Positions 15,695 through 24,914 of a stretch of DNA of 32,125 nucleotides are shown in pieces; positions within the stretch are counted from its first letter, which is position 1; the number at the start of each line of letters is the position of its first letter. The notes under the pieces are model-generated. The model did not search any database and was not told the DNA's origin. It worked only from the letters and a program-made list of their open reading frames with translations. This stretch comes from Candidatus Nitrosotalea okcheonensis (GTDB lineage Archaea; Thermoproteota; Nitrososphaeria; Nitrososphaerales; Nitrosopumilaceae). Position numbers and translations under genes: made by a program. The stretch covers positions 1,940,461-1,972,585 of the forward strand of contig NZ_LT841358.1 in NCBI RefSeq assembly GCF_900177045.1, in the 5' to 3' direction.

Positions 15695-18538
15695 ATGCGA
15701 ACTGTGCTTTTTTTATTTTTTATTGGCATTATGATATCCCCACTTCAAGTGTTTGGGCAGCTTGACTCGATCCTAAATGATACCAATTCCAATTTATCAT
15801 CACAACAAGATGCGAGCAGTTTTACTATATGGATTCCAAGCAAAATGATCAGTGGCCAGGATTATGAAGGAATGGTACTTTTAGACAAGCCAGCAAACCA
15901 GCCAAGTATTTTTTACTTGTCTTCAAGTGATAAATCGACATTACAGATACCGCTTTCAATAACAGTGCCTCAGTCAGAAAATCATGGAATATTTGCAATC
16001 AAGACACTCAAAGATGGAAATGCTACGGTATTTGGTGCATTAAATGGGAACTTGGCTCAAAGTGCAACCATGGTTTACACTTCAAATTCACAACCATCTC
16101 AATTACAAATGATAATTCCAACATCTACCACCAAAGCACAAGATATGCAATCATATGTTTTTTCAGAAGACAAATTTGGATTGCCAGTACCAGTTGATGC
16201 AGATACCGAAATAACTGTAACAACATCGTCCATGATAACCGCGCCGCAAACTGTAATCATACCAAAGGGACAGTATTATACCACATTACCATTATTTACA
16301 AAAGGCAGTGGTATTATTTCGGCATCATCAGATAGCTTGGGTGTTGCAACTGCAAATGTTACAAAAATTAGTGACAATATAACAATCAAGCTAGCTATAG
16401 CTCCCGATACAGCATTGCCAAATTCACTTTCATATTATTATATATGGTTAGAAAAAAATGGATTACCATTCAAGCCCCCATACACAATTCATGCAACACT
16501 TACATCAAGTGATACAAATGTTGCAAGGTTTGGAAATAATTACGATGTCACACATTTTAACGACATACTTTATTCTACTACAATACGGGACGGAATTGCA
16601 AAAGGTTTTGTCTATACACGAAATGTTGGGAGCACGGTAATTTCCGCAAGCGTAGATGGGTTTGGTGCAGCAAGTGCTAACCTAATAGTTGGACCATCAA
16701 CGAACAATCAGGTAACAGGACAAAACATCACAAGTTATTGCAGTGTATTTGCACCATGCAAACCAAACATGGTGAAAATTTGGACATATCCAACTACATT
16801 TGATGACTCTGGATATGGCATAGTTGGACTATATCGTCAGATAAACCAATCAGGTACCAGTACAATCATTCCACTCGTTGCAGACAGCAGCACGGTCCAG
16901 TTGTCATCAAATGGACCTGATACAAATTATGACAAACAAATCAGCATGATACCCACTCGCATACCTGGAAGTAACGAGGAAACAGGGGTCGCACAAGCTG
17001 TAGAATTTGTCATTCAAGGGGGTGGAACCGGAAACTTTACCATGACTGCATCAGGCCCGGGAGAGATACCAGGAGTTGCAAATTTCGCTGTCCTGCCTAG
17101 ATATGATGACTCGTACAGCATCAAGATAACTCCGCTTCCAATCAATGCAGGAATCAATCAAGATCTTGGCATAATGTACATCGCAGACAGTACAGGTACA
17201 ATGGTGGAACCGTCAAATATTTTTGCGGAACCACCAAAAGTAGACATCAAAAGTACAATCCAAAATATGCCAAAGACACTAGATTTTACATCAACCAACA
17301 TGATACTCAGTGGGACAATCACTAAAAAATCAGAACTAGTAGCTTCAATTCAAGGAATTCCATCTTCAGCAATTTCAATTGTTCCTCTTGATGTTGCAAC
17401 AAACATAGAGTTTGAATTGCCTCCAAAAGTACACGTTGGAGAAAAATTCCCATATGTAGCATACAAAACAGATGCATTTGGCATACCGTTAGAAAGAATT
17501 GTACCAAGTGATGTATCCACAATAACCGGAGTAAACTTTGATCCTTCTGGTAGATACATGTCAGTAAATCAGGAAGGAATGGTAACAGTAGCAGTACTCT
17601 CTGACGATGGTGCAATCAAGCAGTCAATCAATTCATTTTACAATGACATGAATGTAAACACTGATGCAAACTCGACAATCTTCAAAGTAGGAAAGGACAA
17701 TATTTTCAATATAAAATCAGATATTAGTAATGTGATATACGAAGTGCAATCAATTTTTCCTGTTATCAAAAAAGGAGACGGGGAATATTCCATTACACCG
17801 TCAAGAGAACAGAATTTTGATGTGACTGTATTTGCACACAAGGATGGATTCAGACCAATATCGGAAACATTGCATCTTGTTTCAAAGAAAATAATTGACA
17901 TAACAATGATTGCAAAAGGAAATGATGGAACACAATTACACATCAGTCCAAAGTTTACTGTCAACAATTACTCCATTGCACAAAACACGCCATTTACTAC
18001 AACCGTAAATGCTGGCAATACAGACATGGAATTGCCGCCAAAAGTGATTTTACAAAACAAAAACTATGTGTTGGATAGGATAGATATTGGTGACCAGAGT
18101 TATACAGAAAATAAAGTACAAACATACCTAGAAGATGACTCGAACATAACTGCAACATATGACTTGGTCCTAAGCGTAAATGCAACAGACGCGATAGGCG
18201 GAGGATTTTACTCGTATGGAAGTACTGTTACGCTAGATGCTCCGGAGAAATGGCAAGCCTCATTCCTTGTAAGACAGGTCTTTGATCACTGGGAAGGCAG
18301 CAATCTGCCATTTGATTCCAAGGCAAACAATGTCAGTTTTACAGCAAAAGACAACGTATTTGCAACTGCAATCTACAGGCCTGATTACACATATCTGATG
18401 CTAGTAATAGCTGGGCCAATCACAGGAATATTTGCAATGAAAAAACGCAGTACCATCTCTTGGTATGCAAGAGAGATAACTGATACACTGGAAAAATTAA
18501 TTCCTAAATTATCCGTGAAGAAAAAATCAGAACTTTGA
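15695..18538 (+). CDS. Ig-like surface adhesin with InlB-like repeat and C-terminal anchor (947 aa)
   Basis: The signal peptide (residues 1-21, VLFLFFIGIMISPLQVFG) is followed by a long series of beta-sandwich-like segments. Recurring phrases such as GSGIISASSDSLGVATANV (near 205) and GSTVISASVDGFGAASANL (near 310) look like repeated bacterial Ig-like (Big_2-type) domains. Around residues 830-890 a GGGFYSYGSTVTLDA stretch followed by FDHWEGS fits a divergent InlB B-repeat. A transmembrane helix at about 900-916 (YLMLVIAGPITGIFAM) and a basic cytoplasmic tail end the protein. It is probably an extended adhesin standing out from the membrane. The InlB-like motif also occurs in the 1202-residue protein at 19385. 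Confidence 0.85.
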   Translation: MRTVLFLFFIGIMISPLQVFGQLDSILNDTNSNLSSQQDASSFTIWIPSKMISGQDYEGMVLLDKPANQPSIFYLSSSDKSTLQIPLSITVPQSENHGIFAIKTLKDGNATVFGALNGNLAQSATMVYTSNSQPSQLQMIIPTSTTKAQDMQSYVFSEDKFGLPVPVDADTEITVTTSSMITAPQTVIIPKGQYYTTLPLFTKGSGIISASSDSLGVATANVTKISDNITIKLAIAPDTALPNSLSYYYIWLEKNGLPFKPPYTIHATLTSSDTNVARFGNNYDVTHFNDILYSTTIRDGIAKGFVYTRNVGSTVISASVDGFGAASANLIVGPSTNNQVTGQNITSYCSVFAPCKPNMVKIWTYPTTFDDSGYGIVGLYRQINQSGTSTIIPLVADSSTVQLSSNGPDTNYDKQISMIPTRIPGSNEETGVAQAVEFVIQGGGTGNFTMTASGPGEIPGVANFAVLPRYDDSYSIKITPLPINAGINQDLGIMYIADSTGTMVEPSNIFAEPPKVDIKSTIQNMPKTLDFTSTNMILSGTITKKSELVASIQGIPSSAISIVPLDVATNIEFELPPKVHVGEKFPYVAYKTDAFGIPLERIVPSDVSTITGVNFDPSGRYMSVNQEGMVTVAVLSDDGAIKQSINSFYNDMNVNTDANSTIFKVGKDNIFNIKSDISNVIYEVQSIFPVIKKGDGEYSITPSREQNFDVTVFAHKDGFRPISETLHLVSKKIIDITMIAKGNDGTQLHISPKFTVNNYSIAQNTPFTTTVNAGNTDMELPPKVILQNKNYVLDRIDIGDQSYTENKVQTYLEDDSNITATYDLVLSVNATDAIGGGFYSYGSTVTLDAPEKWQASFLVRQVFDHWEGSNLPFDSKANNVSFTAKDNVFATAIYRPDYTYLMLVIAGPITGIFAMKKRSTISWYAREITDTLEKLIPKLSVKKKSEL

Positions 18539-18644
18539 ATCTGAAAATGTATCTTGGAGACATCAAATTCTATAGGTCTCACACCTAGAAAGAATGTTAA
18601 ACTGAAAATAAAAAGCAGTTAGTTAATGGTGAATGAAAAATGAT

Positions 18645-18669
18645 CTGAAATTTTTATGAGATAGTAACT
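18645..18669 (+). repeat. Direct repeat copy A flanking the 18.7-23.5 kb module
   Basis: A 24-nt stretch TGAAATTTTTATGAG followed by ATAGTAACT recurs at 23504-23527 with two mismatches (TGAAATTTTTACGAG, CTAGTAACT) in the same orientation. It lies in the otherwise featureless 230-nt gap after the 947-residue gene. Confidence 0.6.
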
Positions 18670-18770
18670 GTGTCTTACATATCTTACACTTTTGGATGCA
18701 ACATATGAGAGTAATTACTACTGGAATGAGTATTTTTGGAAAATAATTCTGTGAGAATAGAAAATAGATT

Positions 18771-19232
18771 CTAATAAAATATGCCGTGCGCAGCTCTACA
18801 AGCTTGATCTGTACAATTCGGAGGAATAACTGTTGCCGGTGTATCTGTTTTTACACTTATCACCTTTGAAACCTGCGGATCTACTGTGACATGAACTTCT
18901 CCTGCAAATGGAGATGTTGAATTTGACAACTCAAAGGTTGCAACAATATCATTCAACACAGCTGTACATGTAGAAGAGCTAGCATTCCAATTGTAATTTG
19001 TAGACAGCCACTTCACTTGATACTTTTGGTGTAGTGATTTGATATCTGTAGAATTATTAAAGATGAATCCAACTGTTTTCTTTTCTAAATCCAAAGTTGC
19101 GATCTGACTTTCTTGTTGACTGATCTGAGTTGAGCAAGTACTTGTAGCAGATGAAGAGGCATGTGAATAAGAAAGAGTGATTGGCAATAATATCAATGCA
19201 GACAAACTGATAACAAACAATACAAGTCTCAT
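18771..19232 (-). CDS. Small secreted protein (153 aa)
   Basis: The signal peptide covers about residues 1-25 (VLFVISLSALILLPITLSYSHA). A helical segment with a QQES-type pattern, a beta-rich part with N-x-S/T sites and a cysteine-bearing C-terminus (PPNCTDQACRAAHGIFY) follow. Five cysteines are visible (one near 33, one near 89, a pair near 140/145). No family recognised. It is transcribed divergently from the 1202-residue adhesin gene, and a TATA element (TATATAA) lies about 25 nt upstream of its ATG, so the pair could share regulation. Confidence 0.72.
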   Translation of the reverse strand: MRLVLFVISLSALILLPITLSYSHASSSATSTCSTQISQQESQIATLDLEKKTVGFIFNNSTDIKSLHQKYQVKWLSTNYNWNASSSTCTAVLNDIVATFELSNSTSPFAGEVHVTVDPQVSKVISVKTDTPATVIPPNCTDQACRAAHGIFY

Positions 19233-19353
19233 TTTACATTCTATCGTTATATTTTTTATATAATACTTTGGTATATTTTTGATGATACATTATTCTGTAA
19301 AAATTTTCTGAAATTGTTTTTAGAACAATCTAACAGAATTTTTCTACGCGTCT

Positions 19354-19361
19354 CTTATATT
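19354..19361 (+). promoter_or_regulatory. TATA box of the 1202-residue adhesin gene
   Basis: CTTATATT ends 23 nt before the TTG at 19385, supporting this TTG (or the in-frame ATG at 19394) as the start. Confidence 0.45.
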
Positions 19362-19384
19362 GTAAAACAATACTATGTCACTAG

Positions 19385-22300
19385 TTGCAAACAATGTATT
19401 TGATTGTGTGTTGCATGGCAGTAATTTCTTTGATGTTTATGCCGGACATTAATATGCAGAAAGCTAGTGCACTTGGTGCAAATGATACAGGCATACCAGT
19501 GCATATCGCACCACCTCCTGTACCACCAATACCATCTATATCTGATAATCAAACCATGATTTCTGCTGCGATGAATGTGCCTGAAATTAAGGCATGGTCT
19601 GACAAATGGCAATATGCCGGCATGGATTTTAATGGAACAGGAAACCCCGTGGTGTGGCAACATGCAATAGTTCTGTTATATTCTCCTCCTGATGCAAATA
19701 CGCCACTAAAGTGCGCTAACGGCTGGACTGCCCGAGTGCAAGTTGATCTAATTACAAAGAAAGCATTGCATGCATGGTATCCAGATATGCAATCTCCATG
19801 TACTGGTTATGCGGAATTAAAGAAGACGGACTCTTCAGATGGACTAGGACATGTCACTACACACAACAACGCTGCATCATTGACTCCGTCTACACATATT
19901 GGTGACTCTGAAGCTACTGAACAGGATGTAACAAGCGGGCAATGGTATGGAAATGAAGCATTCTTTCCAACTCCATCCTATTCCTCAAACATATTCAAAG
20001 ACATGAATGCGTTAGTGGGATTTACACTCAATGATAATTTCAACACTGCTAATGGTTTTACTCAAGCTGGTTGGATAATGACTGAAATTCCTGGCTGTGG
20101 AGGCTGCAACCTGTCAGCAGGAACTACCGCTTTGGCATACGTTGATGAATCAATATCGGGAGCAGGTGATGCTGCATATAATATTGGATATACGTGGGTT
20201 AATGGACAAAACGTAATTGCAGAGGTCATATGTAACACTGGTACTTCTAAATATGACATTGACATAACTTATGGAAGCACTTACGCACACCACACAAACA
20301 TCTCGTGCTCAACTTATCAAACTAATGACAGGGATAACAACTCTATTTGGTTTGAAAATCAAAATACGATACAATCATCTCTTTGGTCTGGCGACATAAC
20401 AAGCAGTATTTCCGCATCGCATGCATACAAATTTGATTATCAAGCTATAAACGCCTATTCTTGGAGTTCTTCAAATGATTATGATCGTACTGCAGGTGTT
20501 GATCAAACTTCTTCTGTAATGACCGGAAATGTAGCAAGTTTTGGTACTGCTACATGGTCAAGCCTTTCAAATGTTCCATTGTTTACAGACCCTAACACAA
20601 TCTATGTTTCATCTCAAGATACAAGCTTCAATCCACATCAGGGAATGGGCGTGGCACTTTCACCAGGTGGTTCAAGTTCAACTCCTGCATTGTTTGAGGG
20701 TCTTACTTCTGGGCAAGGTTATAATGTAACACCTCAAGATTATGGGGGATATTATTTTGATTATTGGAGATACAGTGGTGACTCTGTAGTTCCAAAATCT
20801 GTAACTGCTGGTGGTACTATACAGACACTTGTTCCAATTTATTCTACAACTGCTGTTCAGATAAACGCACAAGACCAGAATGGTAATCCCTTGAGTCTTT
20901 ACACTACATTATACAATGCAGCCGGTAATCCAATAAGAACTGGGTTTACACCTATTACATTTGGGTTGAATTATGGACAGACCTATAGTGTTACAGTAGC
21001 AGACTATAATCCGTATTATTTCAATTACTGGGATGATGATCATACCAATCAGGTAAGGCAAAGATCATTTGCAGTATACGGCGGTCTGCAGACATATACT
21101 GTAGATTTTAGCACTACCTCTGTACATATCGCTTCTACTGATACCTCTGGTAATGTCATAACCGGCCTCTATGCTCCTTTGTCAGAGAATGGTCAAGTAG
21201 TAAAACAGGGATGGACACCGGCAGATTATGGACTGGACAGCGGAGCTACTTATACAGTTAATCCTAATGATTATGGTTCAAACTACTTTAATCACTGGCA
21301 TGACAGTTATGATGCTTGGGATGGATCTAGGACAAGATCACTGACACTGACAGGACCACAAAATCCTACATTTACTGCAATTTATTATTCTAGTCCAGCA
21401 CAAGGCTTTATGGTAACAGCAACAGATTGGAATAATAATCCATTAACCGGATTTTATGTTCCAATATCACCATGTGGAGGTGATAACCAATGTTCTGCAT
21501 TTACTCCTGGATGGTTTACGTATCTGTATGGTTCAAGTTACACCGTGACACCTAATGATTATGGTAACTATGTTTTTGATCATTGGCAGGATACTGGAAG
21601 CACAATCAGAGCTCGTTCAATTGCTCCCTCAACAAGCCTACCATCATACAATTCTGTTTTCAAGTCCATAATATCTTGGCAGAATCCTGGTTATGATTAC
21701 CAAGTGACAACTGATACATCTGATCAAAGCGAATCTGCTATATCTTCCAAAGCTGATGCATCTTCACTTGTAGTTGGAAATAATGATCTAAACGGTAATA
21801 ATTGTGATATATTTCAGAGTACAAATGGAGGTACAGGTTGGAACTCAAAGGGAGTATTAACAAAAGTGAATCCTTCTGATGCATTTAGTGATCCATCTAT
21901 AGCATTAGATTATTCCGGGAAGTTTTATTACACCTGTATAGAATTCAATCCTAGTAACAGTACTGGTCTTTATGTTGTTATGCAACAATCTACTGACGGT
22001 GGAAACACATGGCCTAATTCCTATACGGTAGTGGGGCATCACTCTGATTCTGTTGACAAGCCATGGCTTGCATCTGATAGTAATAGCGGCTCATCATACA
22101 AGAATAATGTCTATGGTTGCTGGACAGACTTTTATTCAAACGGCACTTCAAAAATATTCTTCAAAAGATATGTCGATTATCCGTCCTCTACGATACCATA
22201 TGATTCAGATACTAATAAAATACAATTAGATTCTGGTGCTGTTCAGGGGTGCTCAATTGCCATAGGTCCAGGAGGTCAAGTATATGTTACTTGGGAAAAT

Positions 22301-22993
22301 GGTGGAATAGGTAGCAGCGGTACAATATTTTTGAAAAGAAATCTATCTGGTGGAGATCCTACAAAATGGGATGGACCATATACTGTTGGCACATACGATC
22401 CTGTTCCTCCACCTGAATGTCAAAGAGGTGGTAGTTATTTTGAATGTATAAATGGAATTAATGGAGCCAATTCGCCTTTTACAGTACTTCATTATCCCAG
22501 CATAGCCACTGATTCAAGCGGTGCAGTTCATGTTACATGGATGACGTATCACACAGGAACTCTAACTGATATAATGTACACTAATTCAAATTCCTGCGCT
22601 AGTGGTACTTGTCAATTTGGTACTCCTATACAAATTAACTTAGATACTGGTGCAGCAGATCAATGGGAACCTGCTATTACTGTATCTAATAGCGGAAATG
22701 TTGTGCATGTTACAGCTTATGATAGACGAGATGATTCGAACAACGAGTTCTATAGACCTTATGATTATTACTGTAGTTACGGATCTCTAATTAACTGCAT
22801 GAGTCAATCCCAATGGCTTAATGTGCAAAGTAGTAGTGCTGGCAGTTCCAATCTTGATTTAACTTCAGATCTTGATGATTATCATTCAATAACAACATCC
22901 AATGTTAAACAAGCATACACTGTGTGGACAGATTCCCGAGATATTAGCACTAACTCAAACTACAATATTTATTCGGAGCTGACAACTAGATGA
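19385..22993 (+). CDS. Giant secreted adhesin: beta-sandwich, InlB-like repeats, sialidase-type propeller (1202 aa)
   Basis: The signal peptide covers about residues 1-30. Residues about 60-350 form a beta-sandwich-like domain (QWYGNEAFF, GFTQAGWIMTE, NGQNVIAEVICN) with neprosin/ConA-like looks. Four repeats of about 90 residues follow (about 402-489, 489-578, 578-668, 672-760), each with the signature PxDYGxxYFxxW or FDHWQD plus a Y-x-V-x-P/A step, close to InlB-type B-repeats. Residues 765-1202 look like a six-bladed BNR/sialidase-type propeller with Asp-box motifs STNGGTGW (812-819) and STDGGNTW (869-876) and repeated PSIA-D-SG elements. No sialidase catalytic Arg triad was verified, so glycan binding is more likely than hydrolysis. 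There is no C-terminal anchor. The TTG start has a TATA box upstream. The 158-residue gene follows after 15 nt. Confidence 0.85.
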   Translation: MQTMYLIVCCMAVISLMFMPDINMQKASALGANDTGIPVHIAPPPVPPIPSISDNQTMISAAMNVPEIKAWSDKWQYAGMDFNGTGNPVVWQHAIVLLYSPPDANTPLKCANGWTARVQVDLITKKALHAWYPDMQSPCTGYAELKKTDSSDGLGHVTTHNNAASLTPSTHIGDSEATEQDVTSGQWYGNEAFFPTPSYSSNIFKDMNALVGFTLNDNFNTANGFTQAGWIMTEIPGCGGCNLSAGTTALAYVDESISGAGDAAYNIGYTWVNGQNVIAEVICNTGTSKYDIDITYGSTYAHHTNISCSTYQTNDRDNNSIWFENQNTIQSSLWSGDITSSISASHAYKFDYQAINAYSWSSSNDYDRTAGVDQTSSVMTGNVASFGTATWSSLSNVPLFTDPNTIYVSSQDTSFNPHQGMGVALSPGGSSSTPALFEGLTSGQGYNVTPQDYGGYYFDYWRYSGDSVVPKSVTAGGTIQTLVPIYSTTAVQINAQDQNGNPLSLYTTLYNAAGNPIRTGFTPITFGLNYGQTYSVTVADYNPYYFNYWDDDHTNQVRQRSFAVYGGLQTYTVDFSTTSVHIASTDTSGNVITGLYAPLSENGQVVKQGWTPADYGLDSGATYTVNPNDYGSNYFNHWHDSYDAWDGSRTRSLTLTGPQNPTFTAIYYSSPAQGFMVTATDWNNNPLTGFYVPISPCGGDNQCSAFTPGWFTYLYGSSYTVTPNDYGNYVFDHWQDTGSTIRARSIAPSTSLPSYNSVFKSIISWQNPGYDYQVTTDTSDQSESAISSKADASSLVVGNNDLNGNNCDIFQSTNGGTGWNSKGVLTKVNPSDAFSDPSIALDYSGKFYYTCIEFNPSNSTGLYVVMQQSTDGGNTWPNSYTVVGHHSDSVDKPWLASDSNSGSSYKNNVYGCWTDFYSNGTSKIFFKRYVDYPSSTIPYDSDTNKIQLDSGAVQGCSIAIGPGGQVYVTWENGGIGSSGTIFLKRNLSGGDPTKWDGPYTVGTYDPVPPPECQRGGSYFECINGINGANSPFTVLHYPSIATDSSGAVHVTWMTYHTGTLTDIMYTNSNSCASGTCQFGTPIQINLDTGAADQWEPAITVSNSGNVVHVTAYDRRDDSNNEFYRPYDYYCSYGSLINCMSQSQWLNVQSSSAGSSNLDLTSDLDDYHSITTSNVKQAYTVWTDSRDISTNSNYNIYSELTTR

Positions 22994-23008
22994 CTTTACA
23001 AATATGTT

Positions 23009-23485
23009 GTGAGGAGATTGAGTTTTTTGCTTAGAAACCAGAAAATAACTTTAATCGTTTTAATTGCAGTAGCGGCAATTACATTAACTTCTCTACCTTT
23101 GATATATGAAAATACTGCTATTGCTAGTACAACAGTACATTTGGCAATTAAAGAAATACCTTCAGTTGCACAAGGAACAACATTTGTATCTATAACAGAT
23201 CAACAATTATCTAATATTCCTTCATTTTCAAACGCGATAAAAGAAGCCGACAAGATATTTAACCCAGCTGTATCTAAATGCAATACGCCTTGTCAGGTTC
23301 CCGTTAGAGCTCAGACATCTCCTGATTCATATACTGTGAGTGTAGATCCTGTAGAAGCAAAACTAGCACTTTCAATAATGGGATTTCATGACATTTCTCG
23401 TCCAGGTCAGTCTGTTGTTGATATTCATGGTACAGTTATAGAATATGGCGGTAAATACTATTCAATTGTAATCATGGGAATCTAA
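23009..23485 (+). CDS. Signal-anchored or secreted small protein (158 aa)
   Basis: From GTG 23009 a basic leader (MRRLSFLLRNQK) is followed by a hydrophobic segment (about 14-33, LIVLIAVAAITLTSLPLIY), a signal peptide or membrane anchor. The mature part is a mixed alpha/beta domain with one cysteine pair (SKCNTPC, about 90-95). The last 50 residues form a beta-rich module (VEAKLALSIMGF, VVDIHGTVIEYGG). It begins 15 nt after the giant adhesin and has no clear TATA box of its own, so it is probably co-transcribed and may act with that adhesin in the envelope. No family recognised. Confidence 0.72.
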   Translation: MRRLSFLLRNQKITLIVLIAVAAITLTSLPLIYENTAIASTTVHLAIKEIPSVAQGTTFVSITDQQLSNIPSFSNAIKEADKIFNPAVSKCNTPCQVPVRAQTSPDSYTVSVDPVEAKLALSIMGFHDISRPGQSVVDIHGTVIEYGGKYYSIVIMGI

Positions 23486-23503
23486 GACTACAAAATTCAG
23501 AAT

Positions 23504-23527
23504 TTGAAATTTTTACGAGCTAGTAAC
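23504..23527 (+). repeat. Direct repeat copy B flanking the 18.7-23.5 kb module
   Basis: This is the second copy of the 24-nt element at 18646-18669, two mismatches apart and in the same direction. It lies 19 nt after the stop of the 158-residue gene. Together the copies bracket the secreted-protein module between them. Confidence 0.6.
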
Positions 23528-23606
23528 TAAATCCTATCTGACTAATCAAACGTAGGTACTGCGAAATACGGTGATTTTGTATGATGTGACAATCAATTAT
23601 TCTGGT

Positions 23607-24032
23607 TCATCTCATATTTGGAAAAATTTCTTTAATCTCGTCTTTACTGAACTTGGAAGACTGGTTTAGCACATCTACCATTTCCATATGTTTAGAATTT
23701 GAAATATCCTTTTCAAGTCGTAGAAGATAATCATGATAAATGATTTTACCAAGTGTTGTATGATTGTACATGTCATCATATTTTACCAAAAGACCAGCCT
23801 TGACGAGTTGATTTAGTCTGCAATAATACTGCTTTTTTGTTAGTCCAATCTCAGAGTGTGTGCCAATATGCGATTTTATGCCATCCTTTGCAAGAGTAAA
23901 GATCTTCAGGGCATGTAATTTTGATAAGAGTGATAACAAATCCATTGTTTTTTGTACATCTGTATCATTTTTTGTTGTGATGTATCTATTCATATCACGG
24001 CTGGAATGTCCCTTACTTTCCAAGACATTCAT
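23607..24032 (-). CDS. Winged-helix transcriptional regulator (141 aa)
   Basis: The middle of the protein fits an ArsR/MarR-like winged helix: helices LLSLLSKLHALKIFTLAKDG, then GLTKKQYYCRLNQLVKAGLL as recognition helix region, then the wing VKYDDMYNHTTLGKIIYHD. A helical C-terminus could dimerise. It should be a cytoplasmic DNA-binding regulator. I choose ATG 24032 because AATATTCATT at 24051-24060 is a TATA-like box at leaderless spacing; GTG 24047 would add five residues. It is divergent from the AbrB-like gene with an 85-nt gap, so both may read the same operator region. Confidence 0.78.
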   Translation of the reverse strand: MNVLESKGHSSRDMNRYITTKNDTDVQKTMDLLSLLSKLHALKIFTLAKDGIKSHIGTHSEIGLTKKQYYCRLNQLVKAGLLVKYDDMYNHTTLGKIIYHDYLLRLEKDISNSKHMEMVDVLNQSSKFSKDEIKEIFPNMR

Positions 24033-24117
24033 ACATTCCTTGGGCACCTTAATGAATATTCCTTTCTTTCCTTACTATCAAGGTGATAGTGTAATATCAA
24101 AGGAATCAAAGCGTGAG

Positions 24118-24264
24118 ATGCTCGGGATGAGTATGATTACCTACAAGTTTCAGGTTACCATACCAAAAAAGGTCAGAGAGAAACACAAATTCAAGGAAGG
24201 AGACACATTGGCATTTGTGGAAGAGCATGGTAGAATTTATCTTGTAAAGAGTACCGAGGTATAA
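24118..24264 (+). CDS. AbrB/SpoVT-like swapped-hairpin DNA-binding protein (48 aa)
   Basis: The protein reads MLGMSMITYKFQVTIPKKVR and ends FVEEHGRIYLVKSTEV. The YKFQVTIPKKVREKHKFKEG segment is the classic AbrB/MazE-type signature (xxQxTIPKxxRexxxlxeGD), so it binds DNA as a dimer. The frame is open upstream, but the first ATG after a TATA-like GTAATATC (24091-24098) is at 24118; ATG 24127 is another choice. It may be an antitoxin-like or general regulator. No toxin gene is recognisable beside it, and the neighbour is a winged-helix regulator. Confidence 0.8.
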   Translation: MLGMSMITYKFQVTIPKKVREKHKFKEGDTLAFVEEHGRIYLVKSTEV

Positions 24265-24278
24265 TAGATGATCTCACG

Positions 24279-24310
24279 TCTAGACGGTACTCTAGATTTT
24301 ATTTTTATTT
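24279..24310 (+). terminator. Hairpin and T-rich terminator after the AbrB-like gene
   Basis: TCTAGA (24279-24284) and TCTAGA (24291-24296) can pair around a 6-nt loop and are followed by TTTTATTTTTATTT. Confidence 0.5.
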
Positions 24311-24392
24311 GTTAAATACTATGGATAATTCCTTTAGTGAATCTTACAAGAACCAAACCCATGCTGAAAATTGGAATAATTCTACACCACTT

Positions 24393-24400
24393 TTTTAAAT
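24393..24400 (+). promoter_or_regulatory. TATA box of the three-gene envelope operon
   Basis: TTTTAAAT ends 25 nt before the ATG at 24426. The two following genes start within 4 nt of the previous stop and have no box, so they depend on this promoter. Confidence 0.5.
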
Positions 24401-24425
24401 CATGTCTGTCCAGTACGTGTAAAAT

Positions 24426-24911
24426 ATGAAAACTCTACAACTAGCAATAATTGTAATTGCTTGCATCGTTTCAGTATCTGTGATATGGTATTTCACAAGC
24501 TATGATCCTACTCCTGTTACAAAAGAAAATAATTTTGGAATCAATGCACTAGTGATTCACAGTCCGCCGTATATGGGGTGTCCCACAGTAAACTGTCAGC
24601 AGCCTAATTATTATCTTAAAATCAATTCAAAATCAAATACATTTCTTTTGGGTTACACTATCTGTGATGGAAATTCATGTGTAAAACAAGACGGATTGGC
24701 AATTTCATTATCAGTACTAGATGTTCTACACCCAGACTATCGAAAATTACCATTACCGGATAATTTACCTTGGAAAGATGGAGATTCTGTTAATATTCAA
24801 GTAAAAGTGCCAAGCTCGTTCATATTCGACAATGCTTCCACTTTTGATTCCACTCATACTCCAAAAATCTGGGTTGATCTTGGCAAGTCAGAAATAGTGA
24901 GGAGTTCATAG
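24426..24911 (+). CDS. Envelope protein, MKTL family member 1 (161 aa)
   Basis: An N-terminal hydrophobic helix (residues 5-24, QLAIIVIACIVSVSVIWYF) anchors or exports the protein. The rest is a beta-rich domain with two cysteine pairs (GCPTVNCQQ; CDGNSC). Residues about 37-155 are clearly paralogous to the C-terminal half of the 263-residue protein two genes downstream: both have FGI-ALVI, NYYLKINS or NFYLKINS, GY-IC, and LPWKDGD or LKWKDGD. Function unknown. It is first in a tight operon. Confidence 0.75.
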   Translation: MKTLQLAIIVIACIVSVSVIWYFTSYDPTPVTKENNFGINALVIHSPPYMGCPTVNCQQPNYYLKINSKSNTFLLGYTICDGNSCVKQDGLAISLSVLDVLHPDYRKLPLPDNLPWKDGDSVNIQVKVPSSFIFDNASTFDSTHTPKIWVDLGKSEIVRSS

Positions 24912-24914
24912 AAC

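Noticed and set aside
23860-24117. N-terminal extension of the AbrB-like frame
   Set aside because: This part overlaps the winged-helix gene on the other strand, and the TATA-like box and ATG at 24118 give a compact AbrB domain.
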